Of a DNA stretch of 64,000 bases, positions 41,057 through 49,868 are shown in pieces. Position numbers and translations under genes: made by a program. The stretch lies in the NCBI GenBank assembly GCA_025758065.1, contig CP107199.1, positions 2,639,501-2,703,500 on the forward strand, given 5' to 3'. The notes below the pieces were generated by a model, which was given only the letters and a program-made list of their open reading frames with translations, was not told the origin of the DNA and ran no database searches. The stretch is from Lachnospiraceae bacterium. GTDB taxonomy: Bacteria; Bacillota; Clostridia; Lachnospirales; Lachnospiraceae. Numbering within the stretch: the first letter of the stretch is position 1; every line of letters begins with the position of its first letter.

Positions 41057-42451
41057 AGGCAGTCTCCCGCGCAGGAATCTCTTCTTTAACTCATTTAAGT
41101 GAAGGGGGATCAATGGGTAAATATAGCTTTTTCCTGCAATGGTCCTGTTAAAAATAATGGCGCAGAAGGAGAAGATGATTCCGGCTATAAAGCCCCAGAT
41201 ATTGAAAACAGCAGTGCAGACCAGGATGATGATACGCATAAATTTCATGGCGTAGCCAAGTTCAAAACTGGCCTGGGAGTAATTGGCGATGGTGACAAAA
41301 GCCATGTACAGCATGGTCTCGGAGTTAAACCATCCGGATTCTACAGCATATTCTCCCAGTACGATACCAGCGATAACACTCAGTGGCGTGGTGAGCATAT
41401 TTGGAGTGTTCACCGCGGCCAGACGCAGGCCGTCAATAGCAAATTCAAGGATCAGAAGCTGCCAGACCAGAGGAATGTTACAGGAATCTGACAATTGGAT
41501 AAACCTGAGCCAATAGGGGATCAGTTCAGTATTTTGCATCAGCATTAACCAGGTAGGTGTAAGGAGCATGGAAAGCAGGGAGATCAGCATACGGCTTAAA
41601 CGCAGGTAAGTGCCTGTAACTGGGGGAAAGTAATAATCATCAGCTTCTTCTATGATGTCAAAGACGGAAGAAGGCAGTATCATGGCAGAGGGGGAATTAT
41701 CCACCAGAATAACGATATTTCCTTCTAAAATAGAAGCGGCAGAGGTATCAGGACGTTCAGAAAACTTAAATTTAGGAAATGGATTGAACCATTTTCCAGG
41801 AAAAATACATTCGGCAAGACTTTCCTGGTTCATGGAAAGGGCATCTACTTCTACAGTCTGTATCCTTTTTCTGATCTTTTCAATCAGCTTTTTGTCAGCC
41901 CGGCCTTCCATATAACACATGGCAATATCTGTGTGTGAGCTTTCTCCGGCAGTAAGGATCTCCATGATCAGCTTAGGGTCACGTATCCTGCGGCGGATAA
42001 GAGCTGTGTTAAATACCAGGGTTTCCACAAAACCGTCTCTGGAACCACGCATAACTTTGTCTTTTTCCGGTTCGCTGACACCTCTGGCCGGGTAAGTACG
42101 GCAGTCGATGGTGAGGCACTTGTTATAACCATCAATAAAAAGACAGGAAACACCGGAGAGAAGCTGGATGATCATTTCCCTACTGTCTGATAAAAGACCG
42201 ATCTCCCCGTAAGGAAGATATTTTTTTGAAAAGCTGTGGGCATCTTCTGGCATATCATCTGCTTTGATAGAGGAAAAGCCCTGCAATATTTTTAAGAGAG
42301 AGTCATCTTTTGTAAAACCGTCAATAAAATATAAGCAGGCTTTTTTATCTGCAATAGTAAGGACGCGGTATACAACGTCAAAATTTTTATCTACATGAAG
42401 TGCCTGGTTCAGCCAGGCCATGTTTTCTTCTAACTGATCCGTAAAATACAT
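41030..42451 (-). CDS. Spore germination protein, GerA/SpoVAF family
   Basis: A 473-residue protein: a hydrophilic N-terminal half of about 280 residues followed by five to six membrane helices, the plan of GerA/SpoVAF-type A subunits. Characteristic stretches are RGSRDGFVETLVFNTALIRRRI, GNIVILVDNSPSAMILPSSVF and LRLAAVNTPNMLTTPLSVI. These proteins act in nutrient-induced germination at the spore inner membrane. The start at 42451 has AGAAGGGAG. No B or C subunit gene is adjacent, which favours the SpoVAF-like type. Confidence 0.88.
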   Translation of the reverse strand: MYFTDQLEENMAWLNQALHVDKNFDVVYRVLTIADKKACLYFIDGFTKDDSLLKILQGFSSIKADDMPEDAHSFSKKYLPYGEIGLLSDSREMIIQLLSGVSCLFIDGYNKCLTIDCRTYPARGVSEPEKDKVMRGSRDGFVETLVFNTALIRRRIRDPKLIMEILTAGESSHTDIAMCYMEGRADKKLIEKIRKRIQTVEVDALSMNQESLAECIFPGKWFNPFPKFKFSERPDTSAASILEGNIVILVDNSPSAMILPSSVFDIIEEADDYYFPPVTGTYLRLSRMLISLLSMLLTPTWLMLMQNTELIPYWLRFIQLSDSCNIPLVWQLLILEFAIDGLRLAAVNTPNMLTTPLSVIAGIVLGEYAVESGWFNSETMLYMAFVTIANYSQASFELGYAMKFMRIIILVCTAVFNIWGFIAGIIFSFCAIIFNRTIAGKSYIYPLIPLHLNELKKRFLRGRLPHKLGNNGN

Positions 42452-42734
42452 GAAAAAACTCCCTTCTGCTGATAAATGTACGAAAGGACAAATGTCCACC
42501 ACACGAGGACAAAGCAAAAAGTCATGAAACTTAAGTATATATAATACACCAATAGTTTCTGCAATTGTCAGACTTATAGGGTAGTATATCCGGAAATGAG
42601 AAAACTATGTAAGAGCTTTGAAAGATATGTTACATCTGCCAGTGGGAAAAGGAATGAAAATCGACAAAAACCGACGAATTTCATAGGATACTACCTAAAA
42701 AAATAAAAGGTATTTGCTAAAATGTACAAAAAGA

Positions 42735-42763
42735 TTGACAAAACTATGAAACAATGCTATAGT
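42735..42763 (+). promoter_or_regulatory. Strong promoter of the structured leader/RNA before yitT
   Basis: TTGACA (42735-42740), a 17-base spacer ending TGC, and TATAGT (42758-42763). This is one of the best promoters in the window. Confidence 0.82.
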
Positions 42764-42767
42764 AACA

Positions 42768-42899
42768 CTTGTAAGCAGCACAAAGGAGTGCCTTACAGGT
42801 TTTTGTTTGGTATGGGGATGCCAGCAATATTTTATAGTGTGACGGTTTTTGATCGTGACTGAGAGCTGCCTTCTGTGGGGGAAGGGCAGCTCTTCTTGT
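42768..42899 (+). ncRNA. Structured RNA or leader of unknown family
   Basis: Directly behind the strong promoter: an 8+4-bp hairpin (CTTGTAAG-CA-GCAC with GTGC-CTTACAGG), a small TGGTAT/ATGCCA hairpin, a less paired middle, and a GAGCTGCC-TTC/GAA-GGCAGCTC hairpin. The last has only TTCTTG as tail, so read-through into the YitT gene is likely. No frame explains the conservation-like structure. It does not match riboswitch cores that I recognise. Confidence 0.55.
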
Positions 42900-42942
42900 A
42901 TCTGTGGGAAAAACACATGTGATGGCGAGAGGACGGGACTAT

Positions 42943-43851
42943 ATGGGAAAAACGAGCAGTTTGAAACACATACCTGAACAGATAAAAATCCTGGAAAAAA
43001 ATAAAAAAATACGACTGGTGATCACCATGTGCGCAGTGCTTCTTTCCGCCTTTATCCAGGCTTGGGTTATACAGGTGTTTGTAAGACCGGCCCAGATCAT
43101 TTCCGGCGGTTTTTCAGGTGCAGCCATGCTTATTGAACGTGTGGGAAGTTTGAATGGTTTAACTATCCCTATGCAGGTGACCATGATCCTTTTAAATATT
43201 CCGGTGGCTCTCATGTGCTGCCGGGGCATCAGTGTCCGTTTTACAGTGGTATCATTGCTTCAGGTCGTATTTGGAAGTATGTTTTTGCAGATATTTTCAT
43301 TCCAGCCTATCTTTACAGATGAGATTTTAAATGTGATCTTCGGAGGTGTTATTTACGGTACGTCCATTGTAATAGCTTTGCGGGGCAATGCATCTACCGG
43401 AGGCACCGATTTTATTGCACTGTTTGTATCTAATAAAACAGGAAAATCTATCTGGAGTTATGTATTCTTTGGAAATGCACTGATGTACTGTGTGTACGGT
43501 GTGATCTTTGGCTGGAAATATGCAGGATATTCCATTATTTTCCAGTTTATATCCACTCATATGATCTCCGCTTTCCATCATCGTTACGATCTGGTGACTC
43601 TCCAGGCTACAACAGAAAAGGGACCGGAGGTAGTATCACTTTATATCAAACATTTCCGTCATGGTATTTCCTGCGTAGAAGCCGTAGGCGGTTACAGTGG
43701 AAGAAAGATGTATCTTTTAAATACGGTGATCTCTTCTTATGAAATAACAGATGCCGTCCACGTAATGCAGGAGGCAGATGAGCATGTGATAATCAATGTG
43801 CTGAAAACAGAACAGTTTGTTGGACATTTTTACAGAGCGCCTATGGAATAG
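42943..43851 (+). CDS. YitT family membrane protein (DUF2179)
   Basis: A 302-residue protein with five predicted helices and a soluble C-terminal DUF2179-type domain (TEKGPEVVSLYIKHFRHGISCVEAVGGYSG is split by its beta strands). The first helices contain VFVRPAQIISGGFSGAAML, typical of YitT. The function is not firmly known. The start at 42943 is chosen for GAGAGGA upstream; 42904 (GTG) is possible. Confidence 0.85.
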   Translation: MGKTSSLKHIPEQIKILEKNKKIRLVITMCAVLLSAFIQAWVIQVFVRPAQIISGGFSGAAMLIERVGSLNGLTIPMQVTMILLNIPVALMCCRGISVRFTVVSLLQVVFGSMFLQIFSFQPIFTDEILNVIFGGVIYGTSIVIALRGNASTGGTDFIALFVSNKTGKSIWSYVFFGNALMYCVYGVIFGWKYAGYSIIFQFISTHMISAFHHRYDLVTLQATTEKGPEVVSLYIKHFRHGISCVEAVGGYSGRKMYLLNTVISSYEITDAVHVMQEADEHVIINVLKTEQFVGHFYRAPME

Positions 43852-43863
43852 GTGCTCTTTTTC
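43835..43863 (+). terminator. Terminator overlapping the yitT-type stop codon
   Basis: GAGCGCCTAT (43835-43844), loop GGA, ATAGGTGCTC (43848-43857), then T5. The stop codon is inside the stem. A second hairpin (AAAGCCCTG/CAGGGCTTT, 43913-43943) follows and has its T tract on the minus strand. Confidence 0.85.
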
Positions 43864-44103
43864 ACCTTGTATATCGAAAACGTATTTCGGGCAAAAAAAT
43901 AAAGCCCTGACAAGTGTGGTAGTAGTGGTGCAGGGCTTTATAAAATGCACAGAACAGGCGTTCTGAACACTTAGAGTATACAGCAGGTTGAACAAATAGT
44001 CAAGAGAAATTTGCGAAGGAAAAGTGTTGTGAAAAGTGTTGTCTATGTTTTTTGCTCTCGATGTGGTATACTAACTTTCAGCAAAAGATACACGGAGGAT
44101 ACA

Positions 44104-46074
44104 ATGAAAGACGGATTTATAAGGGTAGCAGCGGCAACGCCGGACATCCATGTGGCAGACCCGCAGTATAACAGCGAACAGATCATAGAATTAATGGAAC
44201 AGGGGAGTGCCAGAGGCGTGAAGGTCATGGTGTTTCCGGAGCTGTGTTTAACAGCCTATACCTGCTCCGACTTATTTTTACAGGAAACCCTGTTAAAAGA
44301 AGCAAAAAACGGATTAAAGTGCATTTTACAGTCATCTAAAAGCAAAGACATGGTCCTTTTTGTGGGAATGCCCTGGATGCATAAAGGGAAATTGTACAAT
44401 GTGGCAGCTGTAGTAAACAGAGGACGTATTTTAGGTATCGTTCCCAAAAAGCATCTGCCAAATTATTCCGAATTTTATGAGCTGCGCCACTTTACACCGG
44501 GAATGGAAAAAGTGGAGATGACAGAATGGGAAGGACTTCAGATCCCTATGGGTATGAAGCTGCTGTTTTCATGCCGTACCATGCCGGAGCTGGTTTTGGC
44601 AGCAGAGCTTTGTGAAGATGTGTGGGTTCCATGTCCGCCAAGCATTTCTCATGCATTGGCAGGAGCAACTGTGATCGCCAACTGCTCTGCCAGCGATGAA
44701 ACTACAGGAAAGGACCGTTATCGCTATGATCTGATCTGCGGACAGTCTGCAAGGCTGGTGTGCGGTTATATTTATGCAAATGCAGGAGAAGGAGAGTCTA
44801 CCCAGGATCTGGTATTTGGAGGTCAGAATATTATTGCAGAAAATGGTACCTGCCTGGTACAGTCCGACCGGTTTAAAAATGCCTGCATCTGTGCAGATAT
44901 GGATCTTGGAAGAATCATCAGCGAACGCCGCCGTATGACTACATTTAAGGATGAAGAAAATAAGGCTTCTTCTTATGAAACAGTTTATTTTGAATTAAAT
45001 ACAGAGGATATTACAAAGAAGGACAGCAAAAAAGCAGGCCAGAAGAACAATGAGATACTCCGCTACATTGATCCGGCTCCATTTGTGCCTCATGATGCAG
45101 GACAGAGAGAGCGCCGCTGCGAAGAGATCCTTTCTATCCAGGCAATGGGATTGAAAAAGCGTCTGGCACATACAAACTGCAAACATGCAGTGATCGGTCT
45201 TTCCGGCGGTCTGGATTCTACACTGGCACTTTTAGTAACGATCCGTGCCTTTGACATGCTTCGGATCCCAAGAGAGAATATCCACTGCATTACCATGCCG
45301 TGTTTCGGTACTACAGACCGTACTTATACAAATGCCTGCACCATGGCAAAGAAAACCGGAGCTTCTTTAACAGAGATCAATATCCGTGATGCTGTTACCG
45401 GCCATTTTAAAGATATTGCCCATGATATGGAAAAACATGACGTAACTTACGAAAATGGCCAGGCGAGAGAGCGTACACAGATATTAATGGATATTGCCAA
45501 TGAAGTAGGCGGTATGGTCATTGGTACAGGTGATATGTCAGAGCTGGCATTAGGCTGGGCAACCTATAATGGGGATCATATGTCTATGTACGGCGTCAAT
45601 GCATCTGTGCCGAAAACATTAGTCCGTCATTTGGTGCGTTATTACGCAGACACCTGTGGAGAAAAGGAGCTTTCCGATGTGCTTTTAGATGTTCTTGATA
45701 CACCGGTAAGTCCGGAGCTTCTGCCGCCTGAAGATGGAAAAATTTCCCAGAAAACAGAAGATCTGGTTGGACCTTATGAGTTACATGACTTTTATCTGTA
45801 CTATGTGCTCCGCTTCGGTTACAGTCCGGCAAAGATATTCCGCCTGGCTGTTCAGGCTTTTGAAGGAAGCTATAACAGGGAGACTATTTTAAAGTGGCTG
45901 AAAACATTTTACCGCAGATTCTTTGCACAGCAGTTTAAGCGTTCCTGTTTGCCGGATGGTCCAAAGGTAGGTTCTGTGGCTGTTTCACCAAGAGGTGATC
46001 TTCGTATGCCAAGTGATGCCTGCAGCCGCCTGTGGTTAAAAGAGCTGGAGATGATAGAAAAGGGAGAAAGATAA
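44104..46074 (+). CDS. nadE: Glutamine-dependent NAD+ synthetase
   Basis: A 656-residue two-domain enzyme for the last step of NAD synthesis. Residues 1-300 form a nitrilase-type glutaminase with Glu46 (VFPELCLTAY), Lys in PKKHLPNYSEFYE and Cys near 170 (AELCEDVW). Residues from about 340 form the synthetase with the pyrophosphatase loop GLSGGLDSTLAL near 365. ATG 44104 has ACGGAGGAT upstream; the longer frame to 44011 has no site. Confidence 0.94.
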   Translation: MKDGFIRVAAATPDIHVADPQYNSEQIIELMEQGSARGVKVMVFPELCLTAYTCSDLFLQETLLKEAKNGLKCILQSSKSKDMVLFVGMPWMHKGKLYNVAAVVNRGRILGIVPKKHLPNYSEFYELRHFTPGMEKVEMTEWEGLQIPMGMKLLFSCRTMPELVLAAELCEDVWVPCPPSISHALAGATVIANCSASDETTGKDRYRYDLICGQSARLVCGYIYANAGEGESTQDLVFGGQNIIAENGTCLVQSDRFKNACICADMDLGRIISERRRMTTFKDEENKASSYETVYFELNTEDITKKDSKKAGQKNNEILRYIDPAPFVPHDAGQRERRCEEILSIQAMGLKKRLAHTNCKHAVIGLSGGLDSTLALLVTIRAFDMLRIPRENIHCITMPCFGTTDRTYTNACTMAKKTGASLTEINIRDAVTGHFKDIAHDMEKHDVTYENGQARERTQILMDIANEVGGMVIGTGDMSELALGWATYNGDHMSMYGVNASVPKTLVRHLVRYYADTCGEKELSDVLLDVLDTPVSPELLPPEDGKISQKTEDLVGPYELHDFYLYYVLRFGYSPAKIFRLAVQAFEGSYNRETILKWLKTFYRRFFAQQFKRSCLPDGPKVGSVAVSPRGDLRMPSDACSRLWLKELEMIEKGER

Positions 46075-46075
46075 T

Positions 46076-46861
46076 ATGATAAACAGCACTTCAAATAAGC
46101 AGGTGAAACGGGTGGCAAACCTGAGAGATAAGGCTAAAGCCCGCAGGGAAGAAGGTGTATATGTAGCTGAGGGACTGCGTATGTGCCGGGAATATAAGCC
46201 AGATGATGTGGAAATCTTATATATCACAGAAAGCTTTGGAAAGCAGGAAGAAAATAAAAAGTGGCTCAGGGGCTTTAAATTCGAGATCGTTACAGACGAA
46301 GTGATGCATTATATGGCAGATACAAAGACTCCCCAGGGGGTTTTAGCTGTTGCAAAGCAGAAAAAGTGTACTATGGAAGACATTTTAAAGAAGACCAGTA
46401 CACCTAAGCTGATCATGATCCTGGAAAATATCCAGGATCCGGGAAATCTGGGAACCATTATCCGTGCAGGAGAAGGAGCGGGCATTACCGGTGTGGTCAT
46501 GAGCAGTGATACAGCAGATATTTACAATCCAAAGGTGATCCGTTCTACCATGGGATCTGTGCTGCGAGTGCCCTTTGTATATGCACCTGACCTGAAAGAA
46601 GCCTGTGAGCAGATGAAAAAGGCGGGGATCCGTTTGTATGCAGCCCATTTAAAAGGCATGCATAATTATGACCAGGAAGACTATACTAAAGCTACAGGTT
46701 TCCTTATTGGAAACGAAGCCAAGGGACTGACAGATGAGATGGCAGCAATTGCTGACACCTATATTAAGATCCCCATGGCAGGACAGGTGGAGTCCTTAAA
46801 TGCAGCAGTGGCTTCCTCTGTTTTAATGTTTGAAGCGGCAAGGCAGAGACGGAACGTATAA
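46076..46861 (+). CDS. SpoU/TrmH family RNA 2'-O-methyltransferase
   Basis: A 261-residue knotted (SPOUT) methyltransferase. The substrate-binding N-terminus is SNKQVKRVANLRDKAKARRE; the catalytic part has motif 1 ENIQDPGNLGTIIRAGEG, motif 2 FLIGNEAKGL and motif 3 PMAGQVESLNAAVASSVLMFE. It probably methylates a ribose in 23S rRNA; the exact site is unknown. It starts one base after nadE. Confidence 0.9.
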   Translation: MINSTSNKQVKRVANLRDKAKARREEGVYVAEGLRMCREYKPDDVEILYITESFGKQEENKKWLRGFKFEIVTDEVMHYMADTKTPQGVLAVAKQKKCTMEDILKKTSTPKLIMILENIQDPGNLGTIIRAGEGAGITGVVMSSDTADIYNPKVIRSTMGSVLRVPFVYAPDLKEACEQMKKAGIRLYAAHLKGMHNYDQEDYTKATGFLIGNEAKGLTDEMAAIADTYIKIPMAGQVESLNAAVASSVLMFEAARQRRNV

Positions 46862-46923
46862 AGAATATAGATTCCGGGAGAACATATTTAAAGAGCATAT
46901 TTAAAGAAGGGAGGTGCAGGAAA

Positions 46924-47214
46924 ATGACAGGTATCTGTGGATGGTTTCTTGCATTTCTCTTTTTTTTAGGTGCAGAATGTATCTGCAGATGTCTGGTCTC
47001 CCTGTGGTTTGTTTTGGGAGCATTTGCTGCCTTTGTATGTGCTGTTATGGGAATGGGGACAGAAGAACAGCTGCTTGTTTTTCTCCTGTCATCTCTGGCT
47101 TCATTTCTGCTTATCAGGCCCATTGCATTTCTGGGAAGATCTCCTGGAAAATTTTTTGCAAACAGAGGATTTTTTCACAAAAACCGGAAAGAAGGTGAGC
47201 AGCCATGGAATTAA
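46924..47214 (+). CDS. Short NfeD-like membrane protein lacking the OB domain
   Basis: A 96-residue protein with three hydrophobic segments. The run WFLAFLFFLGAECICRCL, then VLGAFAAFVCAVMGMG and LLIRPIAFLG follows the membrane part of NfeD proteins. The C-terminal OB-fold expected after the last helix is absent; the gene instead ends in a basic tail overlapping the patatin start by ten bases. The ribosome site is GGGAGGTG. It may be a natural short form. Confidence 0.55.
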   Translation: MTGICGWFLAFLFFLGAECICRCLVSLWFVLGAFAAFVCAVMGMGTEEQLLVFLLSSLASFLLIRPIAFLGRSPGKFFANRGFFHKNRKEGEQPWN

Positions 47215-48365
47215 AGCTGGATATTAATATAGAATATGGCCTGGTATTAGAAGGCGGGGGAGCTAAAGGTGCTTATCAGATCGGTGCATGGAAGGCATTG
47301 AAGGAGGCAGGTATCCACATAAAAGGGATCGCTGGAACCTCTGTAGGAGCTTTAAATGGTGCCCTTATCGCAATGGATGACTTTGAAAAGGCGGAAAAAA
47401 TATGGGAGACCATCCGCTATTCCAGGGTTATGGATGTGGATGATGACCTGATGGAGCAGTTAAAAACATCCGGATTAAAGGATATTGCGGTTTTAGGGCT
47501 TTCTGAACTGATCCCGGCTGCAAAAAAAGTATTAAAAGACAGAGGCTTTGACATTGGGCCGCTGCGCAGTCTTATTGAAGAAGTAGTAGATGAAGAAAAA
47601 ATACGAAATTCCGAAAAAGAGCTGTATGTAGTTACCTATTCTTTAAGTGACAGAAAGCCTATGGTAGTTAATGTAAAAGAAGTGCCGGAAGGCGAGATCG
47701 CAGATATGCTTATGGCAAGTGCTTATTTGATCGGCTTCAGGCGGGAAAAACTGGCAGGCAAGTATTATATGGACGGTGGCGGAGTAAATAATGTACCCAT
47801 AGATGTGCTTATGGAAAAGGGGTACAAGGATATCCTGGTCTTCCGCATTTACGGATATGGTGTTGATACAGAACGTCATTTAAAAGTTCCTGATGACATC
47901 CATCTTTACCATGTAGCTCCCAGACAGGATTTAGGCGGACTTTTGGAGTTTGACAGAAGGCGGGCGAGGAAAAACATGGTCCTTGGCTATTTTGATGCTA
48001 AACGGATGCTTTACGGTCTGGAAGGAAGGGCTTTTTATCTGGATGCCCCGGAAAGCGAGATCTATTATTTTAACCGGCTTTTAGCAGAGGCCCCGGAATT
48101 ACTGGCAGATATCTGGCCGGAACTTTCAAAAACAGAGCTTTTTACGGCTCAGATGGCCTCCTGCCGCAGATATACAGAAGAGTGGTTTCCCAAGCTGGCA
48201 AGGGCATTGCATTTAAAAGATGACTGGGATTATAAGGAGTTATATTTAAGTCTTTTAGAGCACCTGGCAAGACAATATAAGATCAGCCGTTTTAAAATTT
48301 ATACCCCTCAGGAGTTGCTTCTTATTATTCAGAGAAAAAGAAAAAGGATTTTTCTTGACAGATAA
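47205..48365 (+). CDS. Patatin-like phospholipase
   Basis: A 386-residue lipid acyl hydrolase. The oxyanion loop LEGGGAKGAYQIG is at residues 16-28, the nucleophile elbow GTSVG near 43-47, and the catalytic Asp in MDGGGVNN near 190. The C-terminal 150 residues are not diagnostic. No signal peptide is present, so it acts inside the cell or at the membrane. The argF promoter starts inside its last codons. Confidence 0.88.
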   Translation: MELKLDINIEYGLVLEGGGAKGAYQIGAWKALKEAGIHIKGIAGTSVGALNGALIAMDDFEKAEKIWETIRYSRVMDVDDDLMEQLKTSGLKDIAVLGLSELIPAAKKVLKDRGFDIGPLRSLIEEVVDEEKIRNSEKELYVVTYSLSDRKPMVVNVKEVPEGEIADMLMASAYLIGFRREKLAGKYYMDGGGVNNVPIDVLMEKGYKDILVFRIYGYGVDTERHLKVPDDIHLYHVAPRQDLGGLLEFDRRRARKNMVLGYFDAKRMLYGLEGRAFYLDAPESEIYYFNRLLAEAPELLADIWPELSKTELFTAQMASCRRYTEEWFPKLARALHLKDDWDYKELYLSLLEHLARQYKISRFKIYTPQELLLIIQRKRKRIFLDR

Positions 48366-48402
48366 AAACACGAGTGGTATATTATGCATAAAAGTTGCAT
48401 AA
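48355..48402 (+). promoter_or_regulatory. argF promoter and ArgR-like operator
   Basis: TTGACA (48355-48360), a 17-base spacer and TATATT (48378-48383). The inverted repeat TTATGCA-N7-TGCATAA (48382-48402) overlaps the -10 and start site and resembles an ARG box, so arginine repression by ArgR is likely. Confidence 0.65.
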
Positions 48403-48449
48403 ATATTAATTTGCAAACATTAAAAAACACTTCAAAAGAGGAAAAAACT

Positions 48450-49439
48450 ATGAATTTAAAGGGAAGAAATTTTTTGACACTGAAAGATTATACAGAAGAA
48501 GAAATCACATATCTTTTAGATCTGGCTGCAGAACTTAAGGAAAAGAAGAAAAAAGGAATTTTAGTAGATACCTTAAAGGGCAAAAATGTAGCTCTTATCT
48601 TTGAAAAGACCAGTACCAGAACAAGATGTGCCTTTGAAGTGGCAGCCCATGATCTGGGAATGGGTTCTACTTATCTGGATCCTTCAGGCTCCCAGATCGG
48701 TAAAAAAGAAAGCATCGCTGATACAGCAAGGGTGTTAGGTCGTATGTATGAAGGAATTGAGTACAGAGGCTTTGGACAGGAGATCGTAGAAGAGCTGGCT
48801 AAATATGCAGGTGTACCTGTATGGAACGGTCTGACGAACGAGGATCACCCAACCCAGATGTTAGCTGACCTTTTAACCATCAGAGAGCATTTAGGACACC
48901 TTAAGGGAGTTAAGCTTGTGTATATGGGCGATGCGCGCTATAATATGGGTAACTCCCTGATGATCGCCTGTGCAAAAATGGGTATGCATTTTGTTGCCTG
49001 CGCTCCAAAGAAGTATTTCCCTGATGAAGCGTTAGTAAAAGAATGCCAGGAATTTGCAGCTGTCAGCGGTGCTACCATTACTCTTACTGAAGATGTGGCA
49101 GAGGCTGTTAAGGGAGCAGATGTTATTGATACAGACGTATGGGTATCCATGGGTGAGCCGGATGAAGTATGGGCAGAACGTATTAAAGACCTGACTCCTT
49201 ACAAGGTAACAAAAGAAGTAATGGATGCAGCTGGTCCACAGGCCATTTTCCTTCACTGTCTGCCATCTTTCCATGATTTAAAGACCAAGATCGGTAAGGA
49301 AATGGGAGAACGTTTTGGTGTATCAGAACTGGAAGTAACAGATGAAGTATTTGAATCCAGCCAGTCAGTTGTATTTGATGAGGCTGAGAACAGGATGCAC
49401 ACCATCAAGGCAGTTATGTTGGCTACTTTAAGCGAATAA
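48450..49439 (+). CDS. argF: Ornithine carbamoyltransferase
   Basis: A 329-residue enzyme making citrulline from ornithine and carbamoyl phosphate. The carbamoyl phosphate loop EKTSTRTRCAFE (near 50-60), NEDHPTQMLADLLT, the ornithine loop DVWVSMGEP and HCLPSFHD with the catalytic Cys are all present. ATG 48450 has AGAGGAAAAAA; the longer frame to 48384 would start inside the operator. A biosynthetic role is favoured by the operator; no arc genes are adjacent. Confidence 0.93.
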   Translation: MNLKGRNFLTLKDYTEEEITYLLDLAAELKEKKKKGILVDTLKGKNVALIFEKTSTRTRCAFEVAAHDLGMGSTYLDPSGSQIGKKESIADTARVLGRMYEGIEYRGFGQEIVEELAKYAGVPVWNGLTNEDHPTQMLADLLTIREHLGHLKGVKLVYMGDARYNMGNSLMIACAKMGMHFVACAPKKYFPDEALVKECQEFAAVSGATITLTEDVAEAVKGADVIDTDVWVSMGEPDEVWAERIKDLTPYKVTKEVMDAAGPQAIFLHCLPSFHDLKTKIGKEMGERFGVSELEVTDEVFESSQSVVFDEAENRMHTIKAVMLATLSE

Positions 49440-49477
49440 CACTGAAAGAAGCATCCTGGAAAACAGGAGATTGGGAT

Positions 49478-49780
49478 ATGCAGGGCCAGAGAGGAAGAAA
49501 TGAGCGCCGGGCCGGGGTTTTTCTGGATGTGGCGCACTTGATCCTGGGAATCGCAATTGTGATCTTTGCAGTGCTGTCATTTTTTGATCCAGAGGGAAAT
49601 GAGATGCTTTTCCCTCTGGTATTTTTACTGGCAGCCTTGTTAAATGGAATAAACGGAGTCTTTGAGCTTAAGACCTGCGGCAGGGATAAGAAACGTTTCC
49701 GTATGGGAGTGTTTCAGTTGGTACTGTGCGCAGGCCTTGGGCTTATTGGCGTGTTAAGCGCTCTCAGTTTATGGATTTAA
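49478..49780 (+). CDS. Small three-helix membrane protein of unknown function
   Basis: A 100-residue protein with helices at about 15-36, 43-60 and 75-97 and a basic N-terminus. The ribosome site is weak (AACAGGAGATT upstream). Similar small proteins are common in Lachnospiraceae; the function is unknown. Confidence 0.65.
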   Translation: MQGQRGRNERRAGVFLDVAHLILGIAIVIFAVLSFFDPEGNEMLFPLVFLLAALLNGINGVFELKTCGRDKKRFRMGVFQLVLCAGLGLIGVLSALSLWI

Positions 49781-49868
49781 AGGCTTTAATGTCCTCTAAG
49801 ATTATAATTTAAGATCATATTTGAGATTACATGTACATGACGTACAGGATTAAGGAAAATTAAACGTA

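Noticed and set aside
41099..41491. 130-codon + strand frame opposite the germination gene
   Set aside because: It is a shadow of a membrane protein gene; no ribosome site.
43903..43945. AAAGCCCTG/CAGGGCTTT hairpin as evidence for a minus-strand gene
   Set aside because: Its T tract is on the minus strand, but no minus-strand gene ends here; it may be a leftover terminator.
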